Below the pieces are notes generated by a model, which saw only the letters and a list, made by a program, of their open reading frames with translations, searched no databases and was not told the DNA's origin. A stretch of 64,000 bases of DNA from Lantana camara (lineage: Eukaryota; Streptophyta; Magnoliopsida; Lamiales; Verbenaceae), in NCBI GenBank assembly GCA_037501455.1, contig CM074857.1, positions 110,083,501 to 110,147,500 of the forward strand. Direction: 5' to 3'. The position numbers were made by a program, and so were the translations under genes. Positions 51,001 through 60,116 of the stretch are shown here, piece after piece; within the stretch, counting starts at the first letter, position 1; each line of letters begins with the position of its first letter.

Positions 51001-51218
51001 ACAATAAACGTGTTAAAGAAAGGACTTTCCAGCTAGGGGACTTGGTCCTCAAAAAAGTTGAAGTCTCAAAACACGTAGGCAAGTTGGACCCTAATTGGGA
51101 AGGCCCCTTCAAAGTCATTCAAGTACGAGCGAATAACACCTACTTGCTAGAAACTTTGCAAGGCGAGCGTCTTCCTAGGCCATGGAATGCACATAACCTT
51201 AGAAGGTTCTACGTGTAA
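45096..51218 (+). CDS. Ty3/gypsy gag-pol polyprotein, 2040 aa, intact
   Basis: Encodes capsid and replication enzymes of the element in one frame. Order by approximate residue: Pro-rich N-terminus to 200; Arg/Glu-rich stretch 210-320; Retrotrans_gag 346-450; knuckle CAFHKQKGHDTNEC at 582-595, a C-X2-H-X4-H-X4-C variant usual in this lineage; protease DSGS at 755-758; RT with YVDD at 1192-1195; RNase H with TDQPL near 1410; a second RNase H with HTDGSS near 1472, NNEAEYEAL near 1508 and YVDSQL near 1534; integrase zinc finger from His 1693 to CPKC near 1735; integrase core with WGIDIVG near 1765, SDNGSQF near 1826 and Glu near 1862. It ends without a chromodomain. The first ATG after the primer-binding site is taken as start. 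No stop or frameshift. Confidence 0.95.
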   Translation: MVTATRSGTLGNRGGLPPPNGENAKSPALAGGAPPLVAGNVDATAPLPTGNETGGSGSNPPPPTFAPSVPASHLGVYPMAMPPPGYALTQPGVMPGTTPGMIPLVPPYQVGTLNLPLAVPREIQGVEMPQLTTQQLQALYAQCESQAVQNAWEHFTMAYFPSYAGARIAPPLGGLPAHPLTMAQNALRAQQPPPPAPNQENQAPPRVQQERPVDGDDRAPRNEVAGNDEEVQSRATRRENRRNVGDPQLGAVQDQIRGLQNVVEQLSRARSHAPREGDERSKARDVRRPRSPVSHRRREASYEDPDERDYRIMAGDSPLVEEVLMTRAGKGKIPSSVNRYDGTTDPSEHLDHFVHLMHLYDHPDNYWAKVFVTSLTGMAQEWYKKLPPRSIRGYYDLTDAFVSHFNSLKAPAPAATALYSLVQGPSETLRSFMGRFNKEILLVEKPSMDFLRHVLFGAINMKHYVSKEFVEEVAKKKPRSLMEIREIADSFFTLEDMYIARERKMANAPRPIRNPEDRVEPNRSHRRSPIPARRHSSPPRRLERVPLNRPIAEVYSLADQKLFKRPPKLRETEAQKRSGKYCAFHKQKGHDTNECRHLEKEIQRLIAGGHLKEFVKVLEGYDEHCQALERRRSRSRSRSPRRQRPENSERNKGKGVNMENQPFAVIHMIAGGPSGGDSNASRRRHIRSYNQRPAIPRSVLSVDSSPRSKEDDVIGFTEKDLEHIVTPHGIGKTSDCPMVVSLDVHNHTVKRVLFDSGSSVNVLPYSTFQQMNITNIPLEPLRTALVGFGGSEIVPCGQIRLATSFGRAPQRKTLSVLYTIVEVDLPYNIIIGRPALVDFKAVISTYHQKVKFPTPEGTGEILCNVKEAWKCYILSLRSHKPKQSIQLGSTKKSVDFPELNEDGPERKRAKLNRKKNKKKTAGDVQCSESGPPGAVDGSSSENEGDEPKNTLTGKKRALEAPRPEVRIEPTEEFLTVELEPGNPDKTTQIGSSLDEPSQVLMIDFLRENLDVFAWKASDLTGIDPSVIVHRLNVDPTFKPIKQKKRDVHGFRKRVIEEEVNKLLDAQYIEEILYPEWLCNVVLVPKSANKWRMCNDFTDLNKACPKDHYPLPRIDQLVDSTAGCELMSMMDAFQGYYQIFMAPEDRPKTAFVVHLGVYCFKVMPFGLKNAGATYQRLVNRMFEREIGKSMEVYVDDMIVKSERQHSHLEDLKQTFDILRRYGMKLNPSKCTFGVRGGKFLGYMVSQRGIEANPEKIRAILDIPSPRNLREVQVLVGKIISLNRFISRSADRNLPFFKILRNARNFSWNEDCEKALQSMKQYLTSAPLLTKPVPGENLFVYLSVSLEAMSAVLVAIRERKHMPVYYLSKTLQGAEKRYMEIEKFAFALVNASRRLRPYFQAHSITVLTDQPLKQVLSKPDVSGRLIKWAIELSQFDISFEPRTAIQAQAVADLLVERFNLETVPQEDEGLWLLHTDGSSTSQGGGAGVTLRDPLGTEVDYAIKLAFQVTNNEAEYEALIQGLRIALQNGAARVTAYVDSQLIASQIDGSYEAREATMARYLSSAKEEIAKFKEFHLLQVPRAENERADALSKFASALDGHSERVVTFLRTEEPLISKGEPSKEVHMIDPSEPCWLDEIVRFLRDGTCPSDKVEARKIKSKAPRFSLDTEGRLFKRSFQGPPMRCLRPSQAKEVLEHVHSGSCGNHSGGRILAKKILRSGFYWPSVLQDAIQYSKKCPKCQFHSNTPQLPAAQMIPIDVSWPFDQWGIDIVGPLPMAVGQKKFVILAVDYFTKWAEAEAVAKITFKVVRDFIWKNIICRYGIPRVLISDNGSQFIAADTRDWCYELGIEQRFTSVGHPQANGQAEVTNRTILQHLKTMLESKKGEWAEELQGALWAYRTTPRAATGETPYSLVYGSEAMIPAEIAQESARVAYFEPTINDVNRALELDLLDERRDSAWARIHKYKATVARQYNKRVKERTFQLGDLVLKKVEVSKHVGKLDPNWEGPFKVIQVRANNTYLLETLQGERLPRPWNAHNLRRFYV

Positions 51219-52259
51219 ACTTCAACCTCTTTGTAATGGCCCGTCCGCGGCATGAGATGTTTTCTTTGATGAAAAGCGCGTTGTAATAATTCCCAGGAAT
51301 GCATTTATAACAGTAAGTATTTAATTCTTTGATTTTGTTATCCATTTATTTTTTTATTTGATCTAATGATTCGAGCACCAAAAGGCCTACTCCGTGTTGA
51401 GCATCCTCCACGTTGAACGGTCTACGCAATACATCAATTGTTTCAAAACTACACTGTCCAGGTGTTGATATTCATCCACCTATAACAATTTGAGCGATTT
51501 GTAAGAACAAATCCTAAAGAATGAGCGCGTCGGACAGTGGGGAGCGCAACGCTCAACTTACGCCAGCTGAGTGCTCATCGCTCCAGTTTGTGCCCGTAAG
51601 AACCCCCTCTGACCCTCATCCAATTGGGTAAGAGCACGCTCGTAAATAGTGGATGCCACTAACACTACAGCTACGCTCGTTTTAACCCTTACTAAGCCAA
51701 CCCTACAGGCCAAATGTCTACGGCCGGTACTCAACTGAATCTTTAGGGATTTCCTAAGTTCAAACTCAAACCTCAAGGAGAATATGGCCTGGGAATATTC
51801 ATAACAATCACCCTCGCGCCTGAGTTTCCTCAAAGGTTTTCTAAGTCCAAATACACAGTTCATCTTTACTGAGGCCTGGGAGCCTTCCTAAGGGTCACCC
51901 TCGCGCCCATACTTGCAATAAGCCAGCCGCCTAGCGTCGCGAGCATCTAAGCTTAATTTGCATGATGACGAATGTCAGAGGACCGTCGTAAAAGACGCCT
52001 TGGCCTACTTACACACTAATCGCAAACGCTCAAACAAGCAGATTTCGATATGAAAGCTTCAAAGCTCAACAAGTTTACATCATTCACCATCCAAGAGCAA
52101 AGAAAAACCATTCAAACAATAAAGCAGTAGAGAAAGAAAGCTAAAGTATGAAAAGAAAATCAATACGTTAAAGGAATAACAGGAGGGTTAAATACAAGCA
52201 TAAGATGTTCATAATGATGGAAAGGAATTTAAAACAGCAAGGGATCAGCATAGAGAGAT
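51219..52259. other. Non-coding gap between pol and the antisense gene
   Basis: About 1 kb separating two convergent genes, so it should hold both 3' ends. A phrase of about 35 bp, GGCCTGGGA...CACCCTCGCGCC, is repeated at about 51787 and 51873. A minus frame of 101 codons (51863-51558) has no recognisable domain. Confidence 0.6.
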
Positions 52260-55124
52260 TCAATGGGCCGGAGCGTCTGGTTCAGGAGGGGCTGTTGCTA
52301 GGGGAACTGGAGCCAGTACGTTAGCATCAGAGGTATGATCCTCGCCGGGCTCATCCGCATCCACTACGTCCATAAGAGTGCCTTCATCTTCAATCAAGAG
52401 AGGCTCGGGATCCCTCCGGTTTGCGGCAATAAACTCCCTCTGGAGCGTTTCCACCAGCTCCTGATACTCGGGCTCCGCTAGATTATCCGTGGGATCCTCC
52501 TCCTGGACCATTGGCTCGCCGTTCTCATCAAGATCCATGCGCAGACGAGCGTCGGTACGAGCGCTTTCCGGAGCCAGTCCAAACCTCACCATCTGCCCAA
52601 TCGCCTTGTGAAAGAAGCGTCGAGCATTATCGAAGCATTGGATGTTGGCCGCAAACACAAAGGCTTTAGAGCGCACGAACTTCTTCACCGCCTCCCAAGA
52701 TACCTTCGCCTCCAAGCCCTGTATTTTGCCCTGCAAATCAGCGAAGGCCTTGTTGGCTGCCTCGTTTTGGCGGGTGCTTTCCGCTAACTGCTCCCCCAGT
52801 TCCACATTTTGAGCCCTCAGCTGGTCTCGCTCCTCCTTCATTTTCTTGTGACGCTCGTCGAGAGTAAGGTAGGCCTCGTCCGTCTTTCGAAGGTTCTCCC
52901 TCGCTTGGTCCAAATCACGTTGGGTTGTGGTCAGTTGAGCGTGGAGGTTGTTGTAATCCTCTTGCAGTTGGACCGGGTCAGAGACGCGCAGCAATTTCTT
53001 GTACTTGGCTTTATGCTCAGAATATGCTTGCGCTCGCCCTTGCAAGTTTTTCAGCCTCGGGATTACCTCCTGGAAGCAATAAACGAGGGTCATTATCCGA
53101 ATGTGGAAGGAAGAAAAGGAGATTTGATATAGAGGAATAAAGAATTACCGTCAAAAGGACGTGGCATGCGTCATCCGCAATGCGAGCGGGATCATGATTG
53201 TTCAGCTTGTCATGATCGCCGGAAAATTGTAGTTTTCCAACGATGTCGGAGACAAGGTTGACGGAATAAGCGCTCTTCTTTAGGAGTACAGGGCCCTCAG
53301 TCCGCTGCCGCTTGTAGCGAGAGTCACCCTTGCAGCCTATCTTCCAAAATACTTCATCCTCAGAAGATGAAGTGTCGCTGCCCTCGCCGCGGTGGCCCAC
53401 GACCACCTCTTTACCCTTGCCTGAAATGGGGAGAGAATCTGGCATCCTCTTTCTCTTCCCCAGACGGTCGGCACGGATGATCTCGTGAATACGGACAGGC
53501 TCACCCGAGCGGTTCCGTGACCCGCTGGAGCTGAGGGAAATTGGGCCCACGGGGGCAGCCGGCGGAGGAGTGGCCTCGCGGGTACCCTCCAACGTTAAAT
53601 CCTCGATTGGGCCCCTCGGAGGAACTTCATTTCCTGCGCCCCCACGGGCCTGCCCTTGTCCTCTGCCCGCCGCTCGACGGTTTACCCTCGCCCTCGGTGG
53701 GCGGTTCTGCTGTGTTTGCGGCTGTTGAGGATCCGCGGCGGGCCCTTGAGCACCCAACATCCGTGATAAGGCCTCAGCATTCATCCCTCGTGAGAGTATT
53801 TGGATACCTGCAAATAAAGGGGAACGAGCGTCATAAGAACGGTTGTTTGAATTGTATAAACGAGAAAGCAGGGATAACTGTAAGTCAGAGAACTATTCTA
53901 AAGGTTAGAGATGTTAGTTCCTAGAATCTAACCGTCGAGGGCCATAATGTCAGTAGGCGGATGGAGAATCATTTCAGGGGGGCAGGATAATCCGTATCGG
54001 AACAACACTCCTTCATTCTTCACTAAGGTCTCCGCCTCAATCCACTTCTTTTCAGCCCGCATCTCGAGCGCTAACCCCATCGCCCACTCCTCAAAATCCT
54101 TGTTCCTCATCCTCTCCCTAATCAGGGGACCCTCACCATGAACCAGCCATTGTCGGTGAACTCCGAAAATTCCCCCGGGAGCCCCCACGAAAAAATATTT
54201 CTCCTTCCAGTGCTCGCCATATGAGGAAGATGGAGAATTTATCATCTTAAAGCCTGATTTGGCCTGAGCGTAGTAAAATCCATCTGTGGGCGACGAGCGT
54301 GGTGAGCGGGCCGCTTGGATCAAGCTGTCAAAATTGATGATCGAGGGTGCTTTGCCCAGGGCCTTCATCGTTATTATGAACGTGTTGATTAGGGCTATGC
54401 CGTTGGGGAGAATTTGTGAAGGGCAAAGCCCTAAGTGTTGGTAGATGTTGGCGGCCTCGCGAGCGATGGGAAACCTCAGACCCCCAGCCAGAACGGCGTC
54501 CCAGTATACAGTCAGCATCCCGGGCGGTGGTCGATTGGCTCTTTCTCCCTCCTCCGGGAGCCTCGTGGGAAACACGGCTTCATCCCAATATGCCTTCGCC
54601 CTCAACTCATCCAAGTCACCGAGGGTCAGAATACTCTCAATTTCCTCCGGAGACCTGTCAGTCTGATGGCGGTTGTCTTGTCTTACTCGAGTGACAGGCT
54701 CCTTGCCTCTTCTGTGACGCCTCCTGGAAGGTTCTGCCTCGAATGGACGCCCAGATGGTCCCGCTTCACCCTCGGGAGCCGCCATCGCTACTGTGATCCT
54801 GTGATCTTGGGGTCTCACAGCACTGTTCAAAACTGGGAGGGCTCTTTCCCCTTGTCTCATCATTTCCATCACATTGTCCATCTCCTCAAAGGGATCTTCC
54901 TGCTCACCGAGAACACGCTCGTCCATCCCCTGAACAACATCGTTCACCTCTTCCTCCCCGGCGTCAACTGGAGCCTGGGCCACCGATATAGCCATGGGAA
55001 TACCTCCAACTGGGTGCGCCCTAGTTAGGGGAACGGCCACGGGGACATCACCATGAGGAGAAGAGCTCCCCACGGACATCTCCTCAATCTCCCTCACATA
55101 ATCATCGGCTTGATTTCCGGCCAT
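52260..55124 (-). CDS. Spliced antisense gene of the Ty3/gypsy element, 886 aa
   Basis: Three exons on the minus strand: 55124-53933, 53807-53149 and 53069-52260. Both introns (125 and 79 bp) are GT-AG with TTTGCAG and CTTCCAG acceptors, and the lengths sum to 2661 nt, exactly 887 codons with the stop. Acidic N-terminus; residues about 199-330 (from PPPGMLTVYWDAVLAGGLRF) match my recollection of the Pfam 'putative gypsy type transposon' domain (PF04195); a basic GKRKR stretch lies near 514; about 620-740 is a long predicted coiled coil; the C-terminus is acidic. No catalytic motif. Function unknown; such antisense genes occur in several Tat-lineage elements. The uninterrupted frame argues it is still under selection or very recent. 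Confidence 0.88.
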
Positions 55125-55405
55125 GGTCAGTTTTCAATTTTTGGGGAATAGGATTTCTAACAGAGAGCTTAAGGGGGGATAAACTTTCTGAAACAAATTC
55201 AACGGTGGATGGTGGTTTTTCCTTCAAGGGTTTGTCTCACACAACCTAAAGCTAATGTTAGTACGGGGAAAATAAGAAGAAGAGTCAGGAATTTTTTACC
55301 TAAGATTTGGAGAAGAAGAAATTCGCCGGAGCAAAGGACTCTTGCTATGGATATGCTTGAAGGAAGTCTGAATGCGTGAAAAAGCTTCCAAGGCCCTGCA
55401 AACCC

Positions 55406-55414
55406 TTATATATA
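55406..55414 (-). promoter_or_regulatory. TATA box for the antisense gene
   Basis: TATATATAA on the minus strand, about 280 bp upstream of the antisense start codon, between it and the 3' LTR. A transcript start near 55380 would leave a 5' UTR of about 255 bp. It lies inside the element, so the gene need not depend on an LTR promoter. Confidence 0.6.
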
Positions 55415-55699
55415 GGGGAGGTGGAGCATGGGTTGGGGATGAAAATTCAAAAATGCAATCATTTCCCGCCTAGGAAACCCCCCACATTTGGTAACCGCCT
55501 CACGTCTCCCGGAGTCCACGCGCCCACGTTCCCACTCAGCATTAAATGCGGACTTGACAGCATTTAATGCGATGTCAGTTTGTGTCCGTTACAGAAGGCC
55601 AGCAGTCTTCTTGAGGGTAATGCCCCGTCCCTCGGATATTTGAAATTCAGGATCCCTCCTTTATAAATTCTACAGTACGCTCGATGCGATACTACAGAA

Positions 55700-55713
55700 T
55701 TTGGGGGGCAAAA
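55700..55713 (+). promoter_or_regulatory. Polypurine tract of the Ty3/gypsy element
   Basis: TTTGGGGGGCAAAA directly before the 3' LTR start TGATGAGG. It primes plus-strand synthesis and fixes the element's orientation. Confidence 0.85.
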
Positions 55714-56558
55714 TGATGAGGCCTGAAAATCACTCTCGAATCAGAGCCGTCCACGTGGCAGCACACCGCTGACTAATACCCTGACGCTCGCCTTGGTGGG
55801 CTCATGGGCCTTCACGCCGCTCAATTGCCAGGTAATGTCATCCATCAGTCAGCGGATGACCATTCGGACCAAGGGCCCTAACCAATGGGTTTGACGCTCG
55901 TATAGCGGCCCTCAGGGTTATCCTTCACAGGGAAGCACCCACATGAGGGCCCCACTAACACGCTCGGGATTCCGGCGCTCAAGGGTCATATATCGCGGGG
56001 AGGCCATCCATGCACTCTTCGAGCGTCACCAGCGTTCGGGCATGGCCCTGCCCCGTTTCGTTGGATCCGAACCTCGGCAGAAAGAATCCTAGGCCCATCC
56101 CCCGCATAACCCTCGTCAACAACCTCTGACACAAAAGTACAGTGCCCCGCGCACCTGACACGCCGTCACCCTTTTCAGGGATGTCATTCTCACTCCACCA
56201 AAGTCTGACGCGTGTTAGGGCAACACAGGTTTGGGACCACATGGTCAATTTACCCATTTACCCCCATCCCTAACATATAAATAAGAGAGAAGTCATGCAT
56301 TTTCTCCCAAGTGATCATCTGCATACAAAACCACACACACTGTTCTGGGCATTTTCTGGTTAATCTTCTCAAAGCTTTTCGTTTCGCCACAGTAACACTA
56401 CCTTTGTAGCTTGCACACTTGGTGTTATCCTAGCTGGAAGAACCCACGCTCAAAAGGAAACCCAGATCCTGAGGCTCTCACGCCTGTGATGGTCTTTCCC
56501 TTTTCAAACAAATTCTAAAGTGTTGTTGCATTAGGAAACTCAGATTCCTGCACCATCA
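55714..56558 (+). repeat. 3' LTR of the Ty3/gypsy element
   Basis: 845 bp, identical to 44174-45018 except G at 56151 where the other has C. It carries the same TATA box, so it could drive transcription into the flanking copia LTR. Confidence 0.95.
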
Positions 56559-56872
56559 CCTATCCGAATAACGAAATGAATCGAAGAACCTTTCAGTCAA
56601 TGACAATCTGTGAAATATGATCCTCCTACAACTCCATCTCTCAATCAAGAACTAAGGCATGGGAATATTTTGAGAGCCCAAATATTCTTGATCTTTAAAG
56701 TTAAGTTCGTTTCATATCCATTTCGATCTCAATCCTAGAAAACCCCATTTTCTAGATATCTTGATCTTTCATCCACCTTGGCCAAGGGTTTAATGCTTAA
56801 TAGACTACGAACAACTTAATCAGTAAGAGATCATTCTTCTTAACTTAGGTCCTTTATCGATTCTACTAATTC

Positions 56873-57904
56873 CAGTGTTTTGAAAACCGGACCGGACCGG
56901 CCGGTCCGACCGGTTCAAGCGGTGACCGGTACCGTCTCTAAAACCGCTATGTTTCGGATCGGGTAAGGACCGGCAAAACCGGCCGGTTAACCGGCGGTTT
57001 TAGCCATGGAAACCGGACCGGATCGCCGGTCCTTAAAAATACCCTTTTTTTTCTGCCCTTTTTGGTGTTGATTTCCGGCCGCCGCCTGCCGTTTCCCGGC
57101 AATTGGAGACATTTTTTTACTGAAAATTTATTAAGTGAAAAATAGAGGAGATAGAGTGATGACTAAAGATTTACAAAAATGAAAAATAGAAGGAGATTGG
57201 CGAAAAGAGATGAACAAAATTGTCCTCAATAATGACGTTCTTGCCGGATCTCCCTTGCTGCTGTCGCCGGAGGAGTTGCGCCTACATAAGACTCGTTGAA
57301 AGTAGAAGCTCTTCACTGTTGTGTGTTGTCTCCTTGCAGAGGGAAAAAACAAAGAAGAAGAAGAACAAATTTTGATTTTAGAGAGAGATGGAGAAGGCTT
57401 CGGCGGCTTAATAGAGTTGCTCCCTAGGGTTTAATTTTAAATATACATGCCCTTTTTATTCATTCTTTCCTTTGGCAAATTTGTGATAAAAAGTTTTTAA
57501 TTTGACATCACATTTATATATATTTTCTTTGTTTGTTTTTTTTGGTTTGTAAATTATTTTTCATGTGTATAATCTTATTTACAATATTTATTTTTAGAGT
57601 TGCAATAAAACTTAAATATATAATATGACCGTAAATAGGGAAATCAATTATTTTTATTTTAAATATTAGGATTTTGAAAGATATTATGTGTAAAAATTAT
57701 ATATTAATCTTATTTAAATTTTTGAGGAAATTTAATTTATATTTCTAATATTATAATATATATATATACAATAAATCTAATAAAATAATAATTATTATTT
57801 ATTACGTCATACCGGTTCGACCAGTGGTTGGACCGATCGAACCGGTTGAACCGGTAACCAGTAAGGCTACCGGTTCGATCTCCGGTCCGGTTTTGAAAAC
57901 ATTG
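56873..57904. mobile_element. hAT-type nonautonomous element in the copia LTR
   Basis: Termini CAGTGTTTTGAAAACCGG (left) and, reversed, CAATGTTTTCAAAACCGG (right), with TSD ACTAATTC at 56865-56872 and about 57905-57912. CAGTG ends and 8-bp TSD fit hAT. Subterminal regions are full of ACCGG and CCGGT words. The middle (57060-57420) contains short frames such as 57352-57131 with no recognisable transposase. Confidence 0.85.
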
Positions 57905-58564
57905 ACTAATTCTACATATGTCACTTGTGTAATCCCAACATAGGCTGTGGTTCAGGTGTCTATGTGGCGACACCCTTTTGAACCTATATCAAATATTACA
58001 GAATTAGCTCATATGAGACATTACAGAATCTAAAGTCTAAGGATTAATGAATCACGTCATTGACCTGTGAGATATTTCCTAATCTGGAAGTTTATGGAAA
58101 CTTCCTTTCCCATTTAGGAATGTTCTCACGCGGGACATCTCAGTGATGAAGTTCTTGTAACAATCACCCTTATGTATTATGAACGTATCAACGTATGCAC
58201 TTATCACTCCATGAAACTGAGTGATCCTTCAAAAGGACATAATCACATAAGCAAGTCTTAGCAGAGTCAAGGTCGACACTCCCATTGTCTGTCGGACTCA
58301 TCGACTTGGAGAAATTTCTAATCCTTGCCTATGGAGTTAAGAACTTGTTTCATGTGCGGTTCCCATAACGACAAAGTTCTTAACGGTCTTATCGGATTAG
58401 GGTAGTTCAATACATGCAAAACAAAGTCAAACCCAAATAGGCATAAATAAGCACATAAAGAAGTGATTGCCTAAAAATCATTTCGTTTATTATTCAAAGA
58501 CTGTTTGTGATTTTACAAGGAAATAGTAAAGCCAAAAGCTGCTTTAAAGGCACTATTCCTAACA

Positions 58565-60071
58565 CTAGATTATTAATCCACACCAACCTCGATCACGATC
58601 TAAACAGGGAGGATGCTAGTTCTATGTTTAGTGTTTAGGCTCTAAGGTTTGTGTGATATAATATTGGAGAAGGAGATTTTTCTATCAATCATCAAGGGGT
58701 TCGAACCCCTTGTATTTCTAGCTACGGGGTTCGAACCCCATATCCCTTTTGGAACAAGATTCTTATCCTACTAGCTAATTAATTCCTTGCTTGGAGAGAA
58801 AGACTCTCGACTTTGACCAAAAGTCTTCTTTTGACCAACTTATCTTCCAAGGAAAAATATCTAACTCTTTTAGATATATTCTTTAATTATTTATTTATTC
58901 ATAATAAATAATTTGATGCTAATAATTAATTAATTTATAATCAATTATTTATTAGACTTGATATCTCCAAATTAGAACTTTAATAATAATTCATAATTAA
59001 ATTAAAGTCCATTAAATAATTAATCAATATTATTTATTTAACATACACGTGTCCCACACGTGTCACGCAGGACACGTGTCCCACACGTGTGTCTTACCCT
59101 CTAGGTTCTTAATTCAATTAGCAGTGACCCTAATTAATTAATTCCTAATTAATTAATCAGTCCACAGATCATACTACCATAGTCTAGCAACAGGTGTGTG
59201 ACCCCTAGTTGAATAAGAATGTCTCAATTCGAAAGAACTTTTAAGTCATTGACATATGTCAGATAAAGTCCTCCTACATCCTATCTCTCAATCAAGATCT
59301 AGTGTAAGGGAATAATTAGAGCCCCAATAATCTCGATCTTAAAGTTAAGTGCATTTTATATCCATTTGATCTCGATACAAGAAACCCATTTCTTGATCTC
59401 GATCCACTGCATTGGTCAAGAACTCCTCTATGGCATATGAATGACTTACACAATAAGAGATCAATTTGCTTACGCAAGTTTAGGTCCTTTATCGATTCTC
59501 ATATGCTTCCATGTGCCACTTGTGTAGCCCCAGTATAAGCTTTGAACCAGCTGTCTAGGGCGACATCCTTTAAAGCTTATAACTAAGACTGCAGAGTTAG
59601 CCCACAAAGCATCGATGGAATCTCAAGTCTAAGGACTACTAAATCACATCAATGACTCGTGAACAAGCAAGCAAGCACCCCCATGTATCATGCACGTATC
59701 AGCAATACACTTTGCACCCCATGAAACAAGGTGGTCCTTCTTAAGGGCGCGATCACACGAGCAAGCCTCGAACGAGTCATATCGACACTCCCACTGTCTT
59801 TTGGACTCATTGGCTTGGAATGATTTCTAATCATGACTTAAGTGATTTAGGGCTCTTTTCATGAACCATTTCTCCTAAATGGTTGAGTCTTATAAGTCAT
59901 ATTGTTTAGGGGAGTTCTAATACATACATATAAAGTAAACATATAATCAAACAAGAGCATATAAAGAAGTGTTGCCTTAGTTCGTTTATTATTCAAAGAT
60001 TGTATGTGATTTACAAAAGGAAAAGTACTAAGCAGACTATTACATCAGCTTTCAGGGCACTATTCCTAACA
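58565..60071 (-). repeat. Truncated 3' LTR of copia family I copy 2
   Basis: Homologous to about 15676-17388 of the copy 1 LTR; the outer 200-odd bp next to 58565 are missing. On the minus strand it starts TGTTAGGAATAGTG at 60071, directly after a polypurine tract, confirming it is a 3' LTR. Confidence 0.85.
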
Positions 60072-60116
60072 ATCTCCCACTTGCCCATCAAAGCCACTCA
60101 TAAGCTAATCTAAGTC

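Larger units (their letters stand above)
44174..56558 (+). mobile_element. Complete, very young Ty3/gypsy element of the Tat lineage with an antisense gene
   Basis: A 12385-bp element with two 845-bp LTRs differing at one base (44611 C, 56151 G) and an exact TSD CCTAT (44169-44173 and 56559-56563), inserted in the copia family I-like LTR. Order: LTR, primer-binding site, one gag-pol frame, about 1 kb of non-coding sequence, an antisense spliced gene, polypurine tract, LTR. A second, archaeal-type RNase H between RT-RNase H and integrase, and no chromodomain, point to the Tat lineage. Base composition is clearly more GC-rich than its surroundings. Confidence 0.95.
42936..58564 (-). repeat. Complete copia family I-like LTR, interrupted by Ty3/gypsy and hAT insertions
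   Basis: Begins TGTTGGGAAAAA at 42936 and ends CACTATTCCTAACA at 58564, the same termini as 15458-17388. With both insertions removed it is about 2.2 kb. No primer-binding site lies on its left side and no PPT on its right, so it is not a normal 5' or 3' LTR. It abuts a truncated LTR starting at 58565. The flanks CTTAT and CTAGA do not match as a TSD, so the left neighbour was probably lost. Confidence 0.8.

Noticed and set aside
54435..55028. 197-codon plus-strand open frame in the Ty3/gypsy element
   Set aside because: It lies wholly opposite exon 1 of the spliced antisense gene, is rich in Ser/Pro/Arg as expected of a reverse-frame shadow, and shows no domain.
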